The position numbers were made by a program, and so were the translations under genes. 64,000 nucleotides of DNA from Planctomycetota bacterium (GTDB lineage Bacteria > Planctomycetota > Planctomycetia > Planctomycetales > Planctomycetaceae). Shown one piece after another: positions 9,599 to 22,397 of this stretch. Each line of letters starts with the position of its first letter. The stretch's first letter is position 1. Below the pieces are notes generated by a model. It was not told where the DNA came from. It did not search any database and saw only the letters and a list, made by a program, of their open reading frames with translations. The stretch covers positions 62,001 to 126,000 of the forward strand of contig JAEZFD010000058.1 in the NCBI GenBank assembly GCA_023417655.1, given 5' to 3'.

Positions 9599-9624
9599 TT
9601 CCAGCGAATCAGACTAAGCCGGTC

Positions 9625-10035
9625 TTATGGAGCAGTGAGTTCGAAGTTCTCTTCATTCTGGCCAGCCTTCAGGGTGACTTGCAGTCCGCTGGTCGCAGGG
9701 GCACGATATTTGGCAGGGATCGATTTTTCATCGAATTTCAGCTTGGGATTCGCCTCGAGTTCCTGCGGGGATGGGGCTTCTGGAGCGATCGAAACCTGAT
9801 ACGTGCCTGCAGGGATCTGGTCTGGCAGAGCGAATTTCCCTTCGGCATTCAGCGGAGCCGACGCTCCAATTCCCTCCGCAGACGAATAGAGTGTCACTGT
9901 TCCCTGAGAAACGGGAGCCCCTTTCGCGGTGACCTGGCCGCGCAGGCTCGCCATCGGTTGCCCTGACTGCTGACTGCATGAGGTCAAAACGACTGCCAGC
10001 ATTGCCGAAGTCAGTAACAATGTTCGAACAGACAT
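9625..10035 (-). CDS. Small lipoprotein with carboxypeptidase-regulatory-like fold
   Basis: 136 residues. The signal peptide MSVRTLLLTSAMLAVVLTSC ends in a lipobox (LTSC), so the mature protein should be membrane-anchored. The rest (LRGQVTAKGAPVSQGTVTLYS, LNAEGKFALPDQIPAGTYQV) is a transthyretin-like or carboxypeptidase-regulatory-like beta-sandwich seen very often in planctomycetes. It lies downstream of a DUF1559 gene on the same strand, an arrangement repeated at 44107-45658. Function unknown. Confidence 0.75.
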   Translation of the reverse strand: MSVRTLLLTSAMLAVVLTSCSQQSGQPMASLRGQVTAKGAPVSQGTVTLYSSAEGIGASAPLNAEGKFALPDQIPAGTYQVSIAPEAPSPQELEANPKLKFDEKSIPAKYRAPATSGLQVTLKAGQNEENFELTAP

Positions 10036-10174
10036 GAATCACCTGCAGAAGAAAATGACCGCTGCCTGATGCGACAGCGGCCTGCAATTCATCGAAGACC
10101 GGGCGCGTCCGAAGAGGGGAACACGACGTCAGGACGGATCTGATTGAGTTGCGACGCGTCGACTGGTCAGGATG

Positions 10175-11236
10175 TCAGAACTCTCCAATGGGGAGTCCGT
10201 CATCCTTCACGCAAAGCCGCTGAAACATTCCGAAGTCTGCACTCTCTGAGATGAAGCGAACAGAACCGTCCCCGAGCAGGCCGTGAATGCCTCCAGTGTG
10301 GAACGAGTTCAGGATTGTGTTCGGCGCATACGCAGTATTCGACCGCGGAGTGGTGTTCGACCCTGCAGTCGCTGTTTTCGAGTTGATCTTGAATGCGACG
10401 GTCGAGACGCCGGAGGCATGGGTGGTTGTGCCAGAGGTGACAATGTCCCCAAATGTGAGTGACGCACCTCGCCAGCCGCCGTGGTAGTTATTCCGGAAGT
10501 CACTGTTTCCGACCATTCCAGATTGTTCTGCAATCACAAGAATGTTGGATGTTCCGTCGGTCAGATCCCGCATCCGGAAGTTCTTTCCGACGACCAAGGT
10601 GCCATTCGTGCAGAAAATTCCATAGGCCTGATTTGCTGAGCACAGTTCGCCGCGGGGCGATGTTGCGGGGTCAGGAGTCGCTCCGCTAATGCCGACATAA
10701 TCATGGAGTTGCAGCTCGTCATAGTTACACAGACTCACCGAAGGGTCGTTCGTCGGTAACGTGTTGGATGGGCATGAATACACTGCGAGTTTCAGGCCGA
10801 CCAGAATCAGATTTTCGTTGTAATACCGCTGTCCATAGGTTGAAGATTCGTTGCACGCGGATTGCCAACCACGAGTCGAAATGACGAGCTTCTGGAAAAG
10901 CGGCGCCTGGTCGAGCCCCGGCAGTAAACTATATCGCCAGTTCGGAAGCTGGCGAAGCGGAGCACCCGTTGGGAACGTGTTATGGGTATCATGATAGTTA
11001 TGGAGTGCGAGCCCCATCTGCTTCATGTTGTTCTTGCATTGCGAACGACGCGCTGCTTCACGAGCCTGTTGAACTGCGGGCAGAAGCAAGGCTATGAGGA
11101 CCGCAATAATCGCGATCACCACCAGCAGTTCGATGAGGGTGAAACCTTGCTGGCGATTGGCTCGAATCAGTGCGGTCTGCCCCGAAAACGACTCACGCCT
11201 GTGTGTCATGCCCAAATGTGGGTGGGAAAAAGCCAT
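10175..11236 (-). CDS. DUF1559 prepilin-like protein (module 1)
   Basis: 353 residues from ATG 11236, which has GAGGG six to seven bases upstream; longer in-frame starts exist. The type IV pilin-like N-terminus is present: RQQGFTLIELLVVIAIIAVL with the Gly-Phe cleavage site and +5 Glu, then a hydrophobic helix and QQAREAARRSQCKNNMKQ. The body matches DUF1559 (LHNYHDTHNTFPTG, DLTDGTSNILVIAEQSG) and ends with FHTGGIHGLLGDGSVRFI. Planctomycete genomes hold dozens of these pseudopilin-type proteins; their role in surface structures or secretion is not settled. Processing would need a prepilin peptidase encoded elsewhere. Confidence 0.9.
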   Translation of the reverse strand: MAFSHPHLGMTHRRESFSGQTALIRANRQQGFTLIELLVVIAIIAVLIALLLPAVQQAREAARRSQCKNNMKQMGLALHNYHDTHNTFPTGAPLRQLPNWRYSLLPGLDQAPLFQKLVISTRGWQSACNESSTYGQRYYNENLILVGLKLAVYSCPSNTLPTNDPSVSLCNYDELQLHDYVGISGATPDPATSPRGELCSANQAYGIFCTNGTLVVGKNFRMRDLTDGTSNILVIAEQSGMVGNSDFRNNYHGGWRGASLTFGDIVTSGTTTHASGVSTVAFKINSKTATAGSNTTPRSNTAYAPNTILNSFHTGGIHGLLGDGSVRFISESADFGMFQRLCVKDDGLPIGEF

Positions 11237-11468
11237 AGTTGGCCCTCTTGGCTGAACGTCAGAAGTCAAGAATGATGTATCGCGATATCAAGGCGAAAGG
11301 CTATCACCGTCGCCTTGCATGAGAAACATTTTTCTAAATCGTCAGCCCGCTTTTTCGCACTTTATACGAGCGATGTTGACAGAATGTGCGCGTCTCTTTC
11401 AGCTGTCATCCGGGTAGGTGGAGAAATAAAGCAAAAGATTGATAACTCGAGCGCTGTCACTGGTGGAG

Positions 11469-13067
11469 TTACAGGCCGTACTCGGTCAGCTGCTTCTGGA
11501 AGGAGGTGACATTGATGGGTTTCACCAGGTGAAGATCGAATCCGGCCTCGCGGGTTTTGCGCCGGTCTTCTTCCTGTCCCCATCCTGTGAGAGCAACGAG
11601 CAGCGGCTGTTTTGGGAAATCGATTTTTCGAATTTCCTGAGCCGCTTCAAGTCCTCCCATTCCCGGCATCCCCAGGTCGAGCAGAATGATCTGGGGATGG
11701 AACTCCTTCGCATGCTCGATTGCTTGGTACCCGTCCTCGGCGGTGACGACTTCGTGTCCGCAGGTCTTCAGCAGACACTGCAAAGTCCGTAACGCGTCCG
11801 GGTTATCGTCGGCAATGAGAATTCGATAGCTCTTGTTCCGTTCAGTGTTGTTCGGAGCCAGCAGATTCAGATTGTTCAACGTTGGGTCCAGCGGGAGCAG
11901 CACCGTGAACTCGGCTCCCTGATTTTCGCCTTTGCTGGAAACTGAGATCTCTCCGCCGTGTGAAGCGACGATCTGTTTGACCAGGGCTAAGCCGATACCC
12001 ATTCCCCCAAGGGAGCGTTTGAGGTGCTGGTCGACCTGCGTGAACATCTCGAAAACTTTGTCCTGCATTTCGGCCGGGATTCCCAAGCCAGTGTCCCGGA
12101 TCTGAATTCGGGCAAAGTTGTTGTGCGTATCAACTTTCAGGGAGATGTGTCCCCCTTCCGGCGTATACTTCGCGGCATTATTTAGCAGATTGGCGAGCGC
12201 CTGCGTCATCCGAACCAGATCGCCTGAGATGTGCAGGGGTGTGGCTGGCAGGTCATATTCGAACTGATGGTTTCCCTGCTCAAGTAACGGTTGGCTCGTT
12301 TCAATGGCATTGCGGACAGCGTCCACAAGATTCATTGACTTCAGCTGCATCTGAAACTTTCCGCTGGTGATGCGGCTGACTTCCAGCAGATCATCGACCA
12401 GTCGCACCATGTGCTTTACCTGGCGCTCGATGATGTCATAGATCTCATTGTTTTCAGAATTCGAGTCGCCCAGCAATTTCAGCAGCTGCACTGAGCTGAG
12501 AATCGGAGCCATCGGATTTCGCAGTTCATGCGCCAGCGTCGCCAGGAACTCGTCTTTCTTGCGATCTGCGGCTTGAAGCGCCTGCGAGTACTGATGGCTT
12601 TCCTCGAGAAGTCGCTTGTTCTGTTCGATCATGGCCGCGAGTTCATCCCGCTGCCACGCGACTTCCTGACGTTGACGATACAGTTCAAAGAAGACATCCG
12701 CCTTGCTTTTAAGGATGTCCGGTTCGATTGGCTTTTGCAGAAAGTCGACAGCCCCCGCTTCATAGCCACGGAAGCGACGCTGCTGGTCGGTCTGTCCTGC
12801 AGTGAGGAACATGATCGGGACACGGCGTGTTTTTTCCGTTCCACGCATCAGTTCTGCCAGTTCAAAGCCGTCCATTTCTGGCATCTGGACGTCGATCATT
12901 GCCAGAGCAACATCGTACTTCAGCAGCAGCTCAAGAGCCTGCACTCCTGAATAGGCTTTGAGCAGAATCAGGTCATCCCGCTGCAGCAATGCCTCGAGTG
13001 CGACCAGATTTGGCTCACGGTCGTCAACGAGCAGGCAATAGACAGGAGGTCGAGGCTGACTAAGCAT
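11469..13067 (-). CDS. Receiver - histidine kinase - receiver protein
   Basis: 532 residues. N-terminal receiver (CLLVDDREPNL, phospho-Asp in AMIDVQMPEMDGFEL, Lys in DFLQKPIEP), a short coiled linker, HisKA with H-box LATLAHELRNPMAPI near residue 183, HATPase_c (ALANLLNNAAKYTPEGG, IRDTGLGIPAEM, GGMGIGLALVKQI), and a C-terminal receiver (ILIADDNPDALRTL, ILLDLGMPGMGGLEA, HLVKPINVTSF). No membrane segment, so it is cytosolic. It is the last gene of a four-gene operon; its start overlaps the cheB stop by one base (TAATG). It probably receives phosphate from, or works with, the upstream hybrid kinase. Confidence 0.9.
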   Translation of the reverse strand: MLSQPRPPVYCLLVDDREPNLVALEALLQRDDLILLKAYSGVQALELLLKYDVALAMIDVQMPEMDGFELAELMRGTEKTRRVPIMFLTAGQTDQQRRFRGYEAGAVDFLQKPIEPDILKSKADVFFELYRQRQEVAWQRDELAAMIEQNKRLLEESHQYSQALQAADRKKDEFLATLAHELRNPMAPILSSVQLLKLLGDSNSENNEIYDIIERQVKHMVRLVDDLLEVSRITSGKFQMQLKSMNLVDAVRNAIETSQPLLEQGNHQFEYDLPATPLHISGDLVRMTQALANLLNNAAKYTPEGGHISLKVDTHNNFARIQIRDTGLGIPAEMQDKVFEMFTQVDQHLKRSLGGMGIGLALVKQIVASHGGEISVSSKGENQGAEFTVLLPLDPTLNNLNLLAPNNTERNKSYRILIADDNPDALRTLQCLLKTCGHEVVTAEDGYQAIEHAKEFHPQIILLDLGMPGMGGLEAAQEIRKIDFPKQPLLVALTGWGQEEDRRKTREAGFDLHLVKPINVTSFQKQLTEYGL

Positions 13068-13642
13068 TATTCTTCGCCAATGTCTTTCAGGAAGGTGGTG
13101 ATCTCTTCCAGATTCATCGAGACGGCTTCAGGGCAACTGGCGAGCGCCGCAAGCGGCATTGCGGGGGAAAACGCAGTTTGAGGATTCTGAACCACTGCCG
13201 TGCCTCCCCGAGCGGCGACGGCGTTCAACCCGAGAGCACCATCTTCATTGGCTCCTGTCAGGATGATTCCACACAGGCTTTCACCGTAAGCCTCGGCTGC
13301 GGTCTCAAACAGGACATCAATCGAAGGTCGGCAATAGAGAACAGGTTCTTCGCTCGAGAGCGACAGGCTGAAGTCGGGCTCAACAAGCAAATGATAGTCC
13401 GGTGGTGAAAAATAGATAGTACCACCTTCAGGGAACGTCTTCTCTTCGGCCTCTTTGACAGAAAGCTGGCACTTCTGGGCAAAGACATCAATGAGGGCAC
13501 TGTCCCGTTCGGAAGGCAGATGGACGACGATCAAAATGGGGAGGCGATATTCCCGGGACAGGTGGGGAAGAATTGACGAGAGTGCATCAATCGCGCCGGC
13601 TGAAGCCCCCATGACGACAGCACGAATGGTCTTTTCCTTCAT
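13067..13642 (-). CDS. cheB: Stand-alone CheB-type methylesterase
   Basis: 191 residues covering only the CheB catalytic domain; no N-terminal receiver. The Ser-His-Asp triad appears intact: VVMGASAGAIDALSS, ILIVVHLPSERDSAL and TGANEDGALGLNAV (the last a variant of the usual TGMGSDGA), with GGTAVVQNPQTAFSPAMP after it. Chemoreceptors and flagellar genes are absent from the window, so the target of demethylation or deamidation is probably not a classical chemoreceptor. Such receiver-less CheB proteins occur with CheR and hybrid kinases in stress-signalling operons. The start overlaps the cheR stop by four bases (ATGA). Confidence 0.88.
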   Translation of the reverse strand: MKEKTIRAVVMGASAGAIDALSSILPHLSREYRLPILIVVHLPSERDSALIDVFAQKCQLSVKEAEEKTFPEGGTIYFSPPDYHLLVEPDFSLSLSSEEPVLYCRPSIDVLFETAAEAYGESLCGIILTGANEDGALGLNAVAARGGTAVVQNPQTAFSPAMPLAALASCPEAVSMNLEEITTFLKDIGEE

Positions 13643-14477
13643 GGTTCACTCCGCCGCTGGAAGATCCGCTCCTTCCGGTCAAATTCCGTGAATTCAGATG
13701 CATACCGCGAGAACCTCAGACTCTCCTTCGATCCCAACCCCAGAAATCCTTTTCGCACAAGTGAATCTTTAAAGAGCCCGATCGACCTGTCCTGCAATTC
13801 TTTGCGGAAGTAGATCAACACGTTTCTGCAGGAGATCAGGTGCATTTCAGCGAAGACTTCATCCGTCGCCAGACTGTGATCGGAGAAGACTGCACGCTTA
13901 CGGAGACTCTTGTCGAAAATCGCGGCCCCATAGGCGGCGGTGTAGTATTCCGACAGTGAGGACTTCCCGCCAGACTTGCGATGATTTTCAGTGAAGAGTG
14001 CCATCCGGTCCAGGCTGTAACGGCCTGCTTCCGCCTGTTCGAGCGCGGATGGATTGATATCCGTTCCATAGAAGAGGGTCCGTGATTCCAGACCTTCTTC
14101 ACGAAAGAGAATGATCAGCGAATACAACTCTTCGCCCGATGAGCACCCCGCCACCCAGACCTTCAGGGAAGGGTAAGTCCGCAGATGCGGAATCACATTT
14201 TCCCTGATGGATTTGAAGTAGGCGGGGTCGCGAAACAGTTCTGTGACCTGCACTGTCAGGTACGACAGCAACGGCGCGAGGACAGTCGGATCATGGAGCA
14301 CCCGATCTTGAAGCTGCGAGAGTGTCGTACAGTCGAAGTGGAACTTCGCCTGCTGCAAGCGCCGCTTGAGCGAGGCCAGCGAATAACTTCGGAAATCGTA
14401 GTGATATCGCTGGAAGATCGCTTCCAGCAGAAGTGTCATCTCAAGATTCTCGACCTCACTGGTGGCGTCGGACTCAG

Positions 14478-14481
<4 letters not shown>
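13639..14481 (-). CDS. cheR: CheR-type protein methyltransferase
   Basis: 280 residues. N-terminal helical CheR domain (IFQRYHYDFRSYSLASLKRR, VTELFRDPAYFKSI) and the SAM-binding domain with VAGCSSGEELYSLIILFRE, LFYGTDINPSALEQA and HLISCRNVLIYFRKELQ. It would transfer methyl groups from SAM to glutamates of a sensor protein. The start overlaps the hybrid kinase stop by four bases and the stop overlaps cheB by four, so the three should be made in fixed ratio. Likely substrate is the operon's own hybrid sensor or another sensor, by inference only. Confidence 0.9.
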
Positions 14482-17675
<3,194 letters not shown>

Positions 17676-18407
17676 CTATTGCCTGTTCTAGCCAGTTGTT
17701 GTGGATTGGTCGCGGCGTCAGTCAATACGCCTGGATTTCTCGTTCCGAAAGCCCGGAGCTTCCAGAAGCTTCACGCCTCATCAGGGCGAACCCCCGACGC
17801 TCTGAACGGACCTGTTCTGAATCAGAAACTCACGGCCGATTCTATTGTATGCATGCTCAGAGTGAGGAGGGGGAGCTGAATTGCTGCAGCGAAATGAGGA
17901 GGTGTGTTTCAAGGTCCGACAAGGGCATGATCAGTCCGGCGGATTTCGAAATCGGAATCGAACTCCTGGAAAGCTGACGAAAGATGCGACTCTTGGATTT
18001 CGCAGTTCGAGAGCGGGCTTCCGAACCGTTGGGAAATAAAGAAGTTCAGCAAGTCGCGTTGCTAGCAGGGAGTGCGTAAGTGGAACCACTTTATTCCAAA
18101 ACATGGTCCCGTTGCAATTTCCGGATCGTCTCCGGAATCTGTGAGCTATGGTTCGGAAGACTTCCCACTTTAACAAATGTGTTCTCATTTGGCGTTGGGA
18201 TTGTATGGATTGGGCCGCGCTCATGGGCAGTCACCTGCCAGTGATCCGGATGGGTTGATGGGTGACGTCTCTTTAAGCGTGCTGGAGAGACGCAACCCGG
18301 GCTCTTGTGGCCGGGCATTTTCTGGAATTCCCGGTGATAACTGCAGTTGCAGTGAGGACTGACTCCCATCTGTTCAGTCAGATGGGAATGAATTCTGAAC
18401 GCGTTCG
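17676..18407. other. Long divergent intergenic region without a recognisable gene
   Basis: 732 bases between the hybrid kinase (minus) and the first glycosyltransferase (plus). Short frames here have no coherent protein character. It should hold promoters for both sides; no clean consensus pair was picked. A perfect hairpin sits at its right end (separate entry). Confidence 0.5.
18364..18387 (+). promoter_or_regulatory. Perfect 9-bp hairpin just upstream of glycosyltransferase gene
   Basis: TCCCATCTG and CAGATGGGA flank a six-base loop (TTCAGT), ending 20 bases before the ATG at 18408. No T-run follows on the plus strand, so an ordinary terminator for plus-strand transcription is unlikely. 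It could be a 5' UTR element or a protein-binding site. Confidence 0.4.
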
Positions 18408-19640
18408 ATGAATATCTTGTTTCTCAGCACGACCTTCCCTGACGCCGATTCCCCGGCGCGAGGAACCTATAATTCTGCACTTGTGCGGGGGCTACGGCGC
18501 GATCATGAAGTGACCGTGATCTCCCCTCGTTTCTTTACGGAAGTGTACTCCCGCAACGGCCGGAAACATTCATTCGTCCCACCTGCGGATTTGGCTGAAC
18601 TCGGAGTTCAGATCGAATACCCGACTTACTGGTACACCCCTCGATTCTTTCAGTTCGCTTATGGCGGACAGATGTGGTGGTCGGTCCGAAAGTGTGTGCA
18701 GGACGTCCTGCAAAAGTTTAAGCCCGACGCTGTGTTGAGTTATTGGGCTCATCCAGACGGCGATGTCGGGCAACGGATCGCCGCGAGCCTGCAGATTCCT
18801 TCTGCCGTGATCGTGGGCGGCACAGACGTTTTGGTTCTCCCCCATCTGCGAGGCCGAGGGCCTTCCGTGCGGCGAGTCCTCAACGCGTCATCGGCGGTCT
18901 TTACGGTGAGCGATGGACTGAATCTCGCCGTGCAGAAGCTTGGAATCCCTGCGGAGCAGGTTGTCACCATCTATCAGGGTGTTGACGATCATCATTTTGA
19001 TCAGTCCCGAACTCGTCGTGCTTCACGCCAACGGCTGGGGCTTTCAGAGGAAACGAGTCACCTTCTCTGGGTCGGCCGGATGGTCGAAATCAAGGCCCTG
19101 CCTGTGCTGATGGAAGCGGCTGCCAAGCTCCGAGAACGGGGCCGTCCCTTCCAACTGCATCTCTTGGGAAACGGTCCTCAGCAGGAGCCGATGCGTCAGC
19201 TCGCGGCCCGACTTGGGCTTGGTGAATGCGTTCACTTTCATGGGGCTGTTGGTCACGATGCAATCGTTGACTGGTATCGAGCAGCGGATCTGACAGTCCT
19301 GTGCAGCGACTCTGAGGGACTGCCGAACGTGCTGCGGGAATCCCTGGCCTGTGGCACCCCGTTTGTCTCCAGCGATGTCGGAAGTGTCCGGGAGATCCTA
19401 TACGGAGATGCTTCGCGACTTGTTCCTCGTCGTGATCCGCTTGCGCTTGCTGACGCCATTGAATCAATGTTGACTCCGGAAGCTCGTCAGGCAGCAGCGG
19501 CTTATGTGCCGCGCTCATGGCAGGAGACCGCTTGGGAAACAGCGAGGCTTCTGGACGCGTTGCGTCGGAAGTCGGTGTCGTCGCCGGAATCCTTCCAGCG
19601 GCAGAGCCCTGAGTCAGTCGTCTTTGGAGAGAAGACATGA
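18408..19640 (+). CDS. Glycosyltransferase family 4 protein
   Basis: 410 residues. GT-B fold with N-terminal acceptor half (ILFLSTTFPDADSPARGTYN, LRRDHEVTVISPRFF, PDAVLSYWAHPDGDVG) and C-terminal GT1/GT4 nucleotide-sugar half: QGVDDHHFDQ, LLWVGRMVEIKALPVLMEAA, LHLLGNGPQQEPM, and the acidic E-x7-E motif in SEGLPNVLRESLACGTPFV. It would add a sugar from an NDP donor during exopolysaccharide or glycan assembly at the cytoplasmic face. Its stop overlaps the next glycosyltransferase by four bases, and a NodB-like gene follows, so the three form one operon. Confidence 0.88.
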   Translation: MNILFLSTTFPDADSPARGTYNSALVRGLRRDHEVTVISPRFFTEVYSRNGRKHSFVPPADLAELGVQIEYPTYWYTPRFFQFAYGGQMWWSVRKCVQDVLQKFKPDAVLSYWAHPDGDVGQRIAASLQIPSAVIVGGTDVLVLPHLRGRGPSVRRVLNASSAVFTVSDGLNLAVQKLGIPAEQVVTIYQGVDDHHFDQSRTRRASRQRLGLSEETSHLLWVGRMVEIKALPVLMEAAAKLRERGRPFQLHLLGNGPQQEPMRQLAARLGLGECVHFHGAVGHDAIVDWYRAADLTVLCSDSEGLPNVLRESLACGTPFVSSDVGSVREILYGDASRLVPRRDPLALADAIESMLTPEARQAAAAYVPRSWQETAWETARLLDALRRKSVSSPESFQRQSPESVVFGEKT

Positions 19641-21076
19641 CATCGATTTCTCAGCGTCCCAAACGTGTGCTGTTCGTCTCCTACCTGTTCCCTCCGACAG
19701 GCGGAGTCGGCGTCCATCGTGTCAGCAAGTTTGTGAAATATCTTCCGCAGTCCGGGTGGAATTCATCTGTTCTGACGGTTTCCAATGCATCTGTTCCATT
19801 GCAGGATCAGAGTCTGCTGCGCGATATCCCTTATGGGACTCTGATTCGGCGTGCACGGACTTATGAACCAAGTTATGCGGTGAAAGCCGCAGTTGGAGGC
19901 GGCAGTCGAAATTCCAATGGATCAGCTTCCGGTGTGAAGGGGCGTCTATTCGGTCTCGTCAAAGGGGCCGCCCGCCGCGCCGCGAATCTCGTTTTTCAGC
20001 CGGACTCACAGATCCTCTGGCACCCGCAGGCGTTCAAAGCAGGGAAGCGATTGCTCAATGACGCTCCCCATGATGCGATCATCGCCACGGGCCCCCCGTT
20101 TTCCTCGTTCCTTCTTGGAGCGAAACTCAGCCGTGCTTCGGGACTCCCGTTGATTCTCGATTACCGGGATGAATGGGATATCAGCAATGCCTATTGGGAA
20201 AACAAAGGGCAGGGGCGGTTCGCCAATTCAATGCAAACCCGCCAGCAGGCCTCGGTGGTCCGTGCCGCTTCGCACATCCTCGCGACGTCTCCTTCGAGTG
20301 CCGCCGCGATTGAAGCCTTCGCCCGGCAGCATGGAAGTCGCGCTCCCGTCTCGTATATCTATAACGGATTCGATCCGGATGATTATTCAGCCGCTCCGCC
20401 TTTAGGGGCAGCACGATTAACCGATCCGCGTGCGAAGTTCCGTCTCGCATTTATCGGCACGCTCTGGAACCTGAATTCGATTCAGCCTGTTATTGATGCG
20501 CTCCTGAAGATCAGCGAGGAGCAACCGATTCTCGCCAGTTCGCTGGAACTCTTTCTGGCCGGGCGAAGAACCGCAGATCAGGAAAAGCAACTCGACCGAC
20601 TGGAGCATTCCCCAATCGCAGTGGTCCGCGTGCCGTTCGTTTCGCATGACGAAGCGATCGAACTGATGCAGACGGCCAATGCCCTGTTGATGCTGAACAG
20701 CGATCTGCCGAAAACGCAACGCATCATCAACGCCAAAACCTTTGAATACATGGCGGCACGACGCCCGATCTTCGTTGTCGCTCCGCAGGGGGATGTCTGG
20801 GATCTCGTTCGCGATCTTCCTGGCACCACGCTGTGTCGGCCCAACGATGTTCCTGACATTGCGTCGAAGCTGTTGCTCATGCTGGAAATGCATCGCTGCG
20901 GAGAACGATTTACGGATGCCCACTGGGACATCTCCCGGTTCCAGCGTGATCGACTGGCGACTCAACTCGCTGACGTGCTGGAACAGACTGTCGCTGCGAA
21001 TCCGCCGGCACTCGATTCAGAGATGAAGCAGCCGGGCTGTGGAAAGGGAGAGGACTGTTTCCATGACTCCGTTTGA
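19637..21076 (+). CDS. Glycosyltransferase, GT4-like (GT-B fold)
   Basis: 479 residues starting at the ATGA overlap with the previous gene. N-terminal half opens with VLFVSYLFPPTGGVGVHRVS and KYLPQSGWNSSVLTV, as in GT4-like proteins acting on cell-surface polymers. It contains ILDYRDEWDISNAYW, the VSYIYNGFDPDDY hinge, LAFIGTLWNLNSIQPVIDA and a C-terminal KTFEYMAARRPIFVVAPQGD acidic motif. Only one Glu of the usual pair is obvious. The next coding sequence begins 14 bases before this one ends. Donor and acceptor unknown. Confidence 0.82.
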   Translation: MTSISQRPKRVLFVSYLFPPTGGVGVHRVSKFVKYLPQSGWNSSVLTVSNASVPLQDQSLLRDIPYGTLIRRARTYEPSYAVKAAVGGGSRNSNGSASGVKGRLFGLVKGAARRAANLVFQPDSQILWHPQAFKAGKRLLNDAPHDAIIATGPPFSSFLLGAKLSRASGLPLILDYRDEWDISNAYWENKGQGRFANSMQTRQQASVVRAASHILATSPSSAAAIEAFARQHGSRAPVSYIYNGFDPDDYSAAPPLGAARLTDPRAKFRLAFIGTLWNLNSIQPVIDALLKISEEQPILASSLELFLAGRRTADQEKQLDRLEHSPIAVVRVPFVSHDEAIELMQTANALLMLNSDLPKTQRIINAKTFEYMAARRPIFVVAPQGDVWDLVRDLPGTTLCRPNDVPDIASKLLLMLEMHRCGERFTDAHWDISRFQRDRLATQLADVLEQTVAANPPALDSEMKQPGCGKGEDCFHDSV

Positions 21077-22244
21077 ACTTGAGCTGCTCGGAACTGCCGG
21101 CATTACGCTGGGCGGCCTCGGAGGCGCAGCGTACGTACTTCGAACAAGACAGATGCACCGCTGGCTCGGCAGCTATCTGTTTCCTTCGGAACCACGTCTG
21201 CCGTGGGACGCTGACGATCACGTTGATGTCTTTATTGCCATCTGCGATCACTGGGAACCCCGTTGCTATGGCGCGAGTGACGAACTGGCACAGGCTCGGG
21301 TGCGTCGCTGGCGAGATGAATATCCGCGACTGTTTCGCGACTTTCAGGACGTCAACGGGCGGGCTCCGTTATACACGTTCTTCTTCCCTGAGGATGAATA
21401 CCGTCCTGGGTATCTCGACGAGATTCGTCCACTGGTTGAGAACCGTTACTGTGATGTGGAGATCCACCTGCATCATGATCGGGACACGGCCGCGAAGCTC
21501 CGTGAAAAACTGGAAGCATTCCGCGATACTCTCTATTTCCGGCATGGCCTCTTGAGGCGAGATCCGGCGACAGGTGACATCGTCTACGGATTTATCCACG
21601 GAAACTGGGCTCTCTGCAATTCACGTCCTGATGGCCGTTTCTGTGGAGTAGATGCGGAACTGACGGTATTGCGCGAGACCGGCTGTTATGCCGACTTCAC
21701 GCTTCCTTCAGCTCCGAGTGCGACCCAGACGCCGACAATCAACTCCATTTACTATGCGAAAGATCTGCCTGGGCAGCGCTGCTCGCACCGGACCGGACTC
21801 CGCGCCCGAGTGGGGCAGGCGCCCCCGGCCGATCAGCTGCTGATGGTGCAAGGGGCATTGTTGCCGGACTGGCAGAATCGCCGCTGGGGGATCATTCCCC
21901 GTACCGAGAATTCCGATCTGCATGAAGACCGGGCTCCCACGCTGCGGCGGCTCAAGCTCTGGATGCAAGCCGGCGTACACGTCGCCGGGCAACCGAACTG
22001 GCGTTTCATTAAGCTCCACACGCACGGCTGCAAGGACGGCAACATTGATATGCTGCTCGGACCCCAGATGCAGAACTTCCATCGGGAACTGAGCGAGTTC
22101 CGCCAGCAGCATCCCAACTTCCGTTATCACTATGTTTCAGCATGGGAAATGGCCCAGCTCGTCCATCAGGCAGAAAGCGGCCGTCAAACTCCGCTGATTG
22201 GCGGCACTGCGGCTACACCCACTTCGCAGTCCACTCACGGGTAG
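21063..22244 (+). CDS. Membrane-anchored NodB-like (polysaccharide deacetylase-like) protein of unknown function
   Basis: 393 residues from ATG 21063, preceded by AGGGAGAGGA; it overlaps the upstream gene by 14 bases. A hydrophobic N-terminal stretch (LELLGTAGITLGGLGGAAYV) is followed by blocks that resemble a divergent NodB fold: VFIAICDHWEP, YTFFFPEDEYRPGYLDEI, CDVEIHLHHDRDTA, YGFIHGNWALCNSRPDG, CYADFTLPSAPSATQTPTIN and RFIKLHTHGCKDGN. Asp-His, His-x-His-His and LHTHG could form a metal site. Deacetylation of the polymer made by the two upstream glycosyltransferases is a reasonable guess, not shown. It could equally be a lyase or an unrelated TIM-barrel enzyme. Confidence 0.6.
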   Translation: MTPFELELLGTAGITLGGLGGAAYVLRTRQMHRWLGSYLFPSEPRLPWDADDHVDVFIAICDHWEPRCYGASDELAQARVRRWRDEYPRLFRDFQDVNGRAPLYTFFFPEDEYRPGYLDEIRPLVENRYCDVEIHLHHDRDTAAKLREKLEAFRDTLYFRHGLLRRDPATGDIVYGFIHGNWALCNSRPDGRFCGVDAELTVLRETGCYADFTLPSAPSATQTPTINSIYYAKDLPGQRCSHRTGLRARVGQAPPADQLLMVQGALLPDWQNRRWGIIPRTENSDLHEDRAPTLRRLKLWMQAGVHVAGQPNWRFIKLHTHGCKDGNIDMLLGPQMQNFHRELSEFRQQHPNFRYHYVSAWEMAQLVHQAESGRQTPLIGGTAATPTSQSTHG

Positions 22245-22397
22245 CAGTGCCGCGGTAAGAGCGAGTTAACAGCGAGTTAACAGCGAGGAGATGAAACCGC
22301 AGGTGACAGATTGTCTGCGAGACGCCTGACTCGCTGAGACGCATTTGCTAATGCACTTTTGCTGAGGCGTTATGACTGAGTCGTTTTACTTCCGTTG

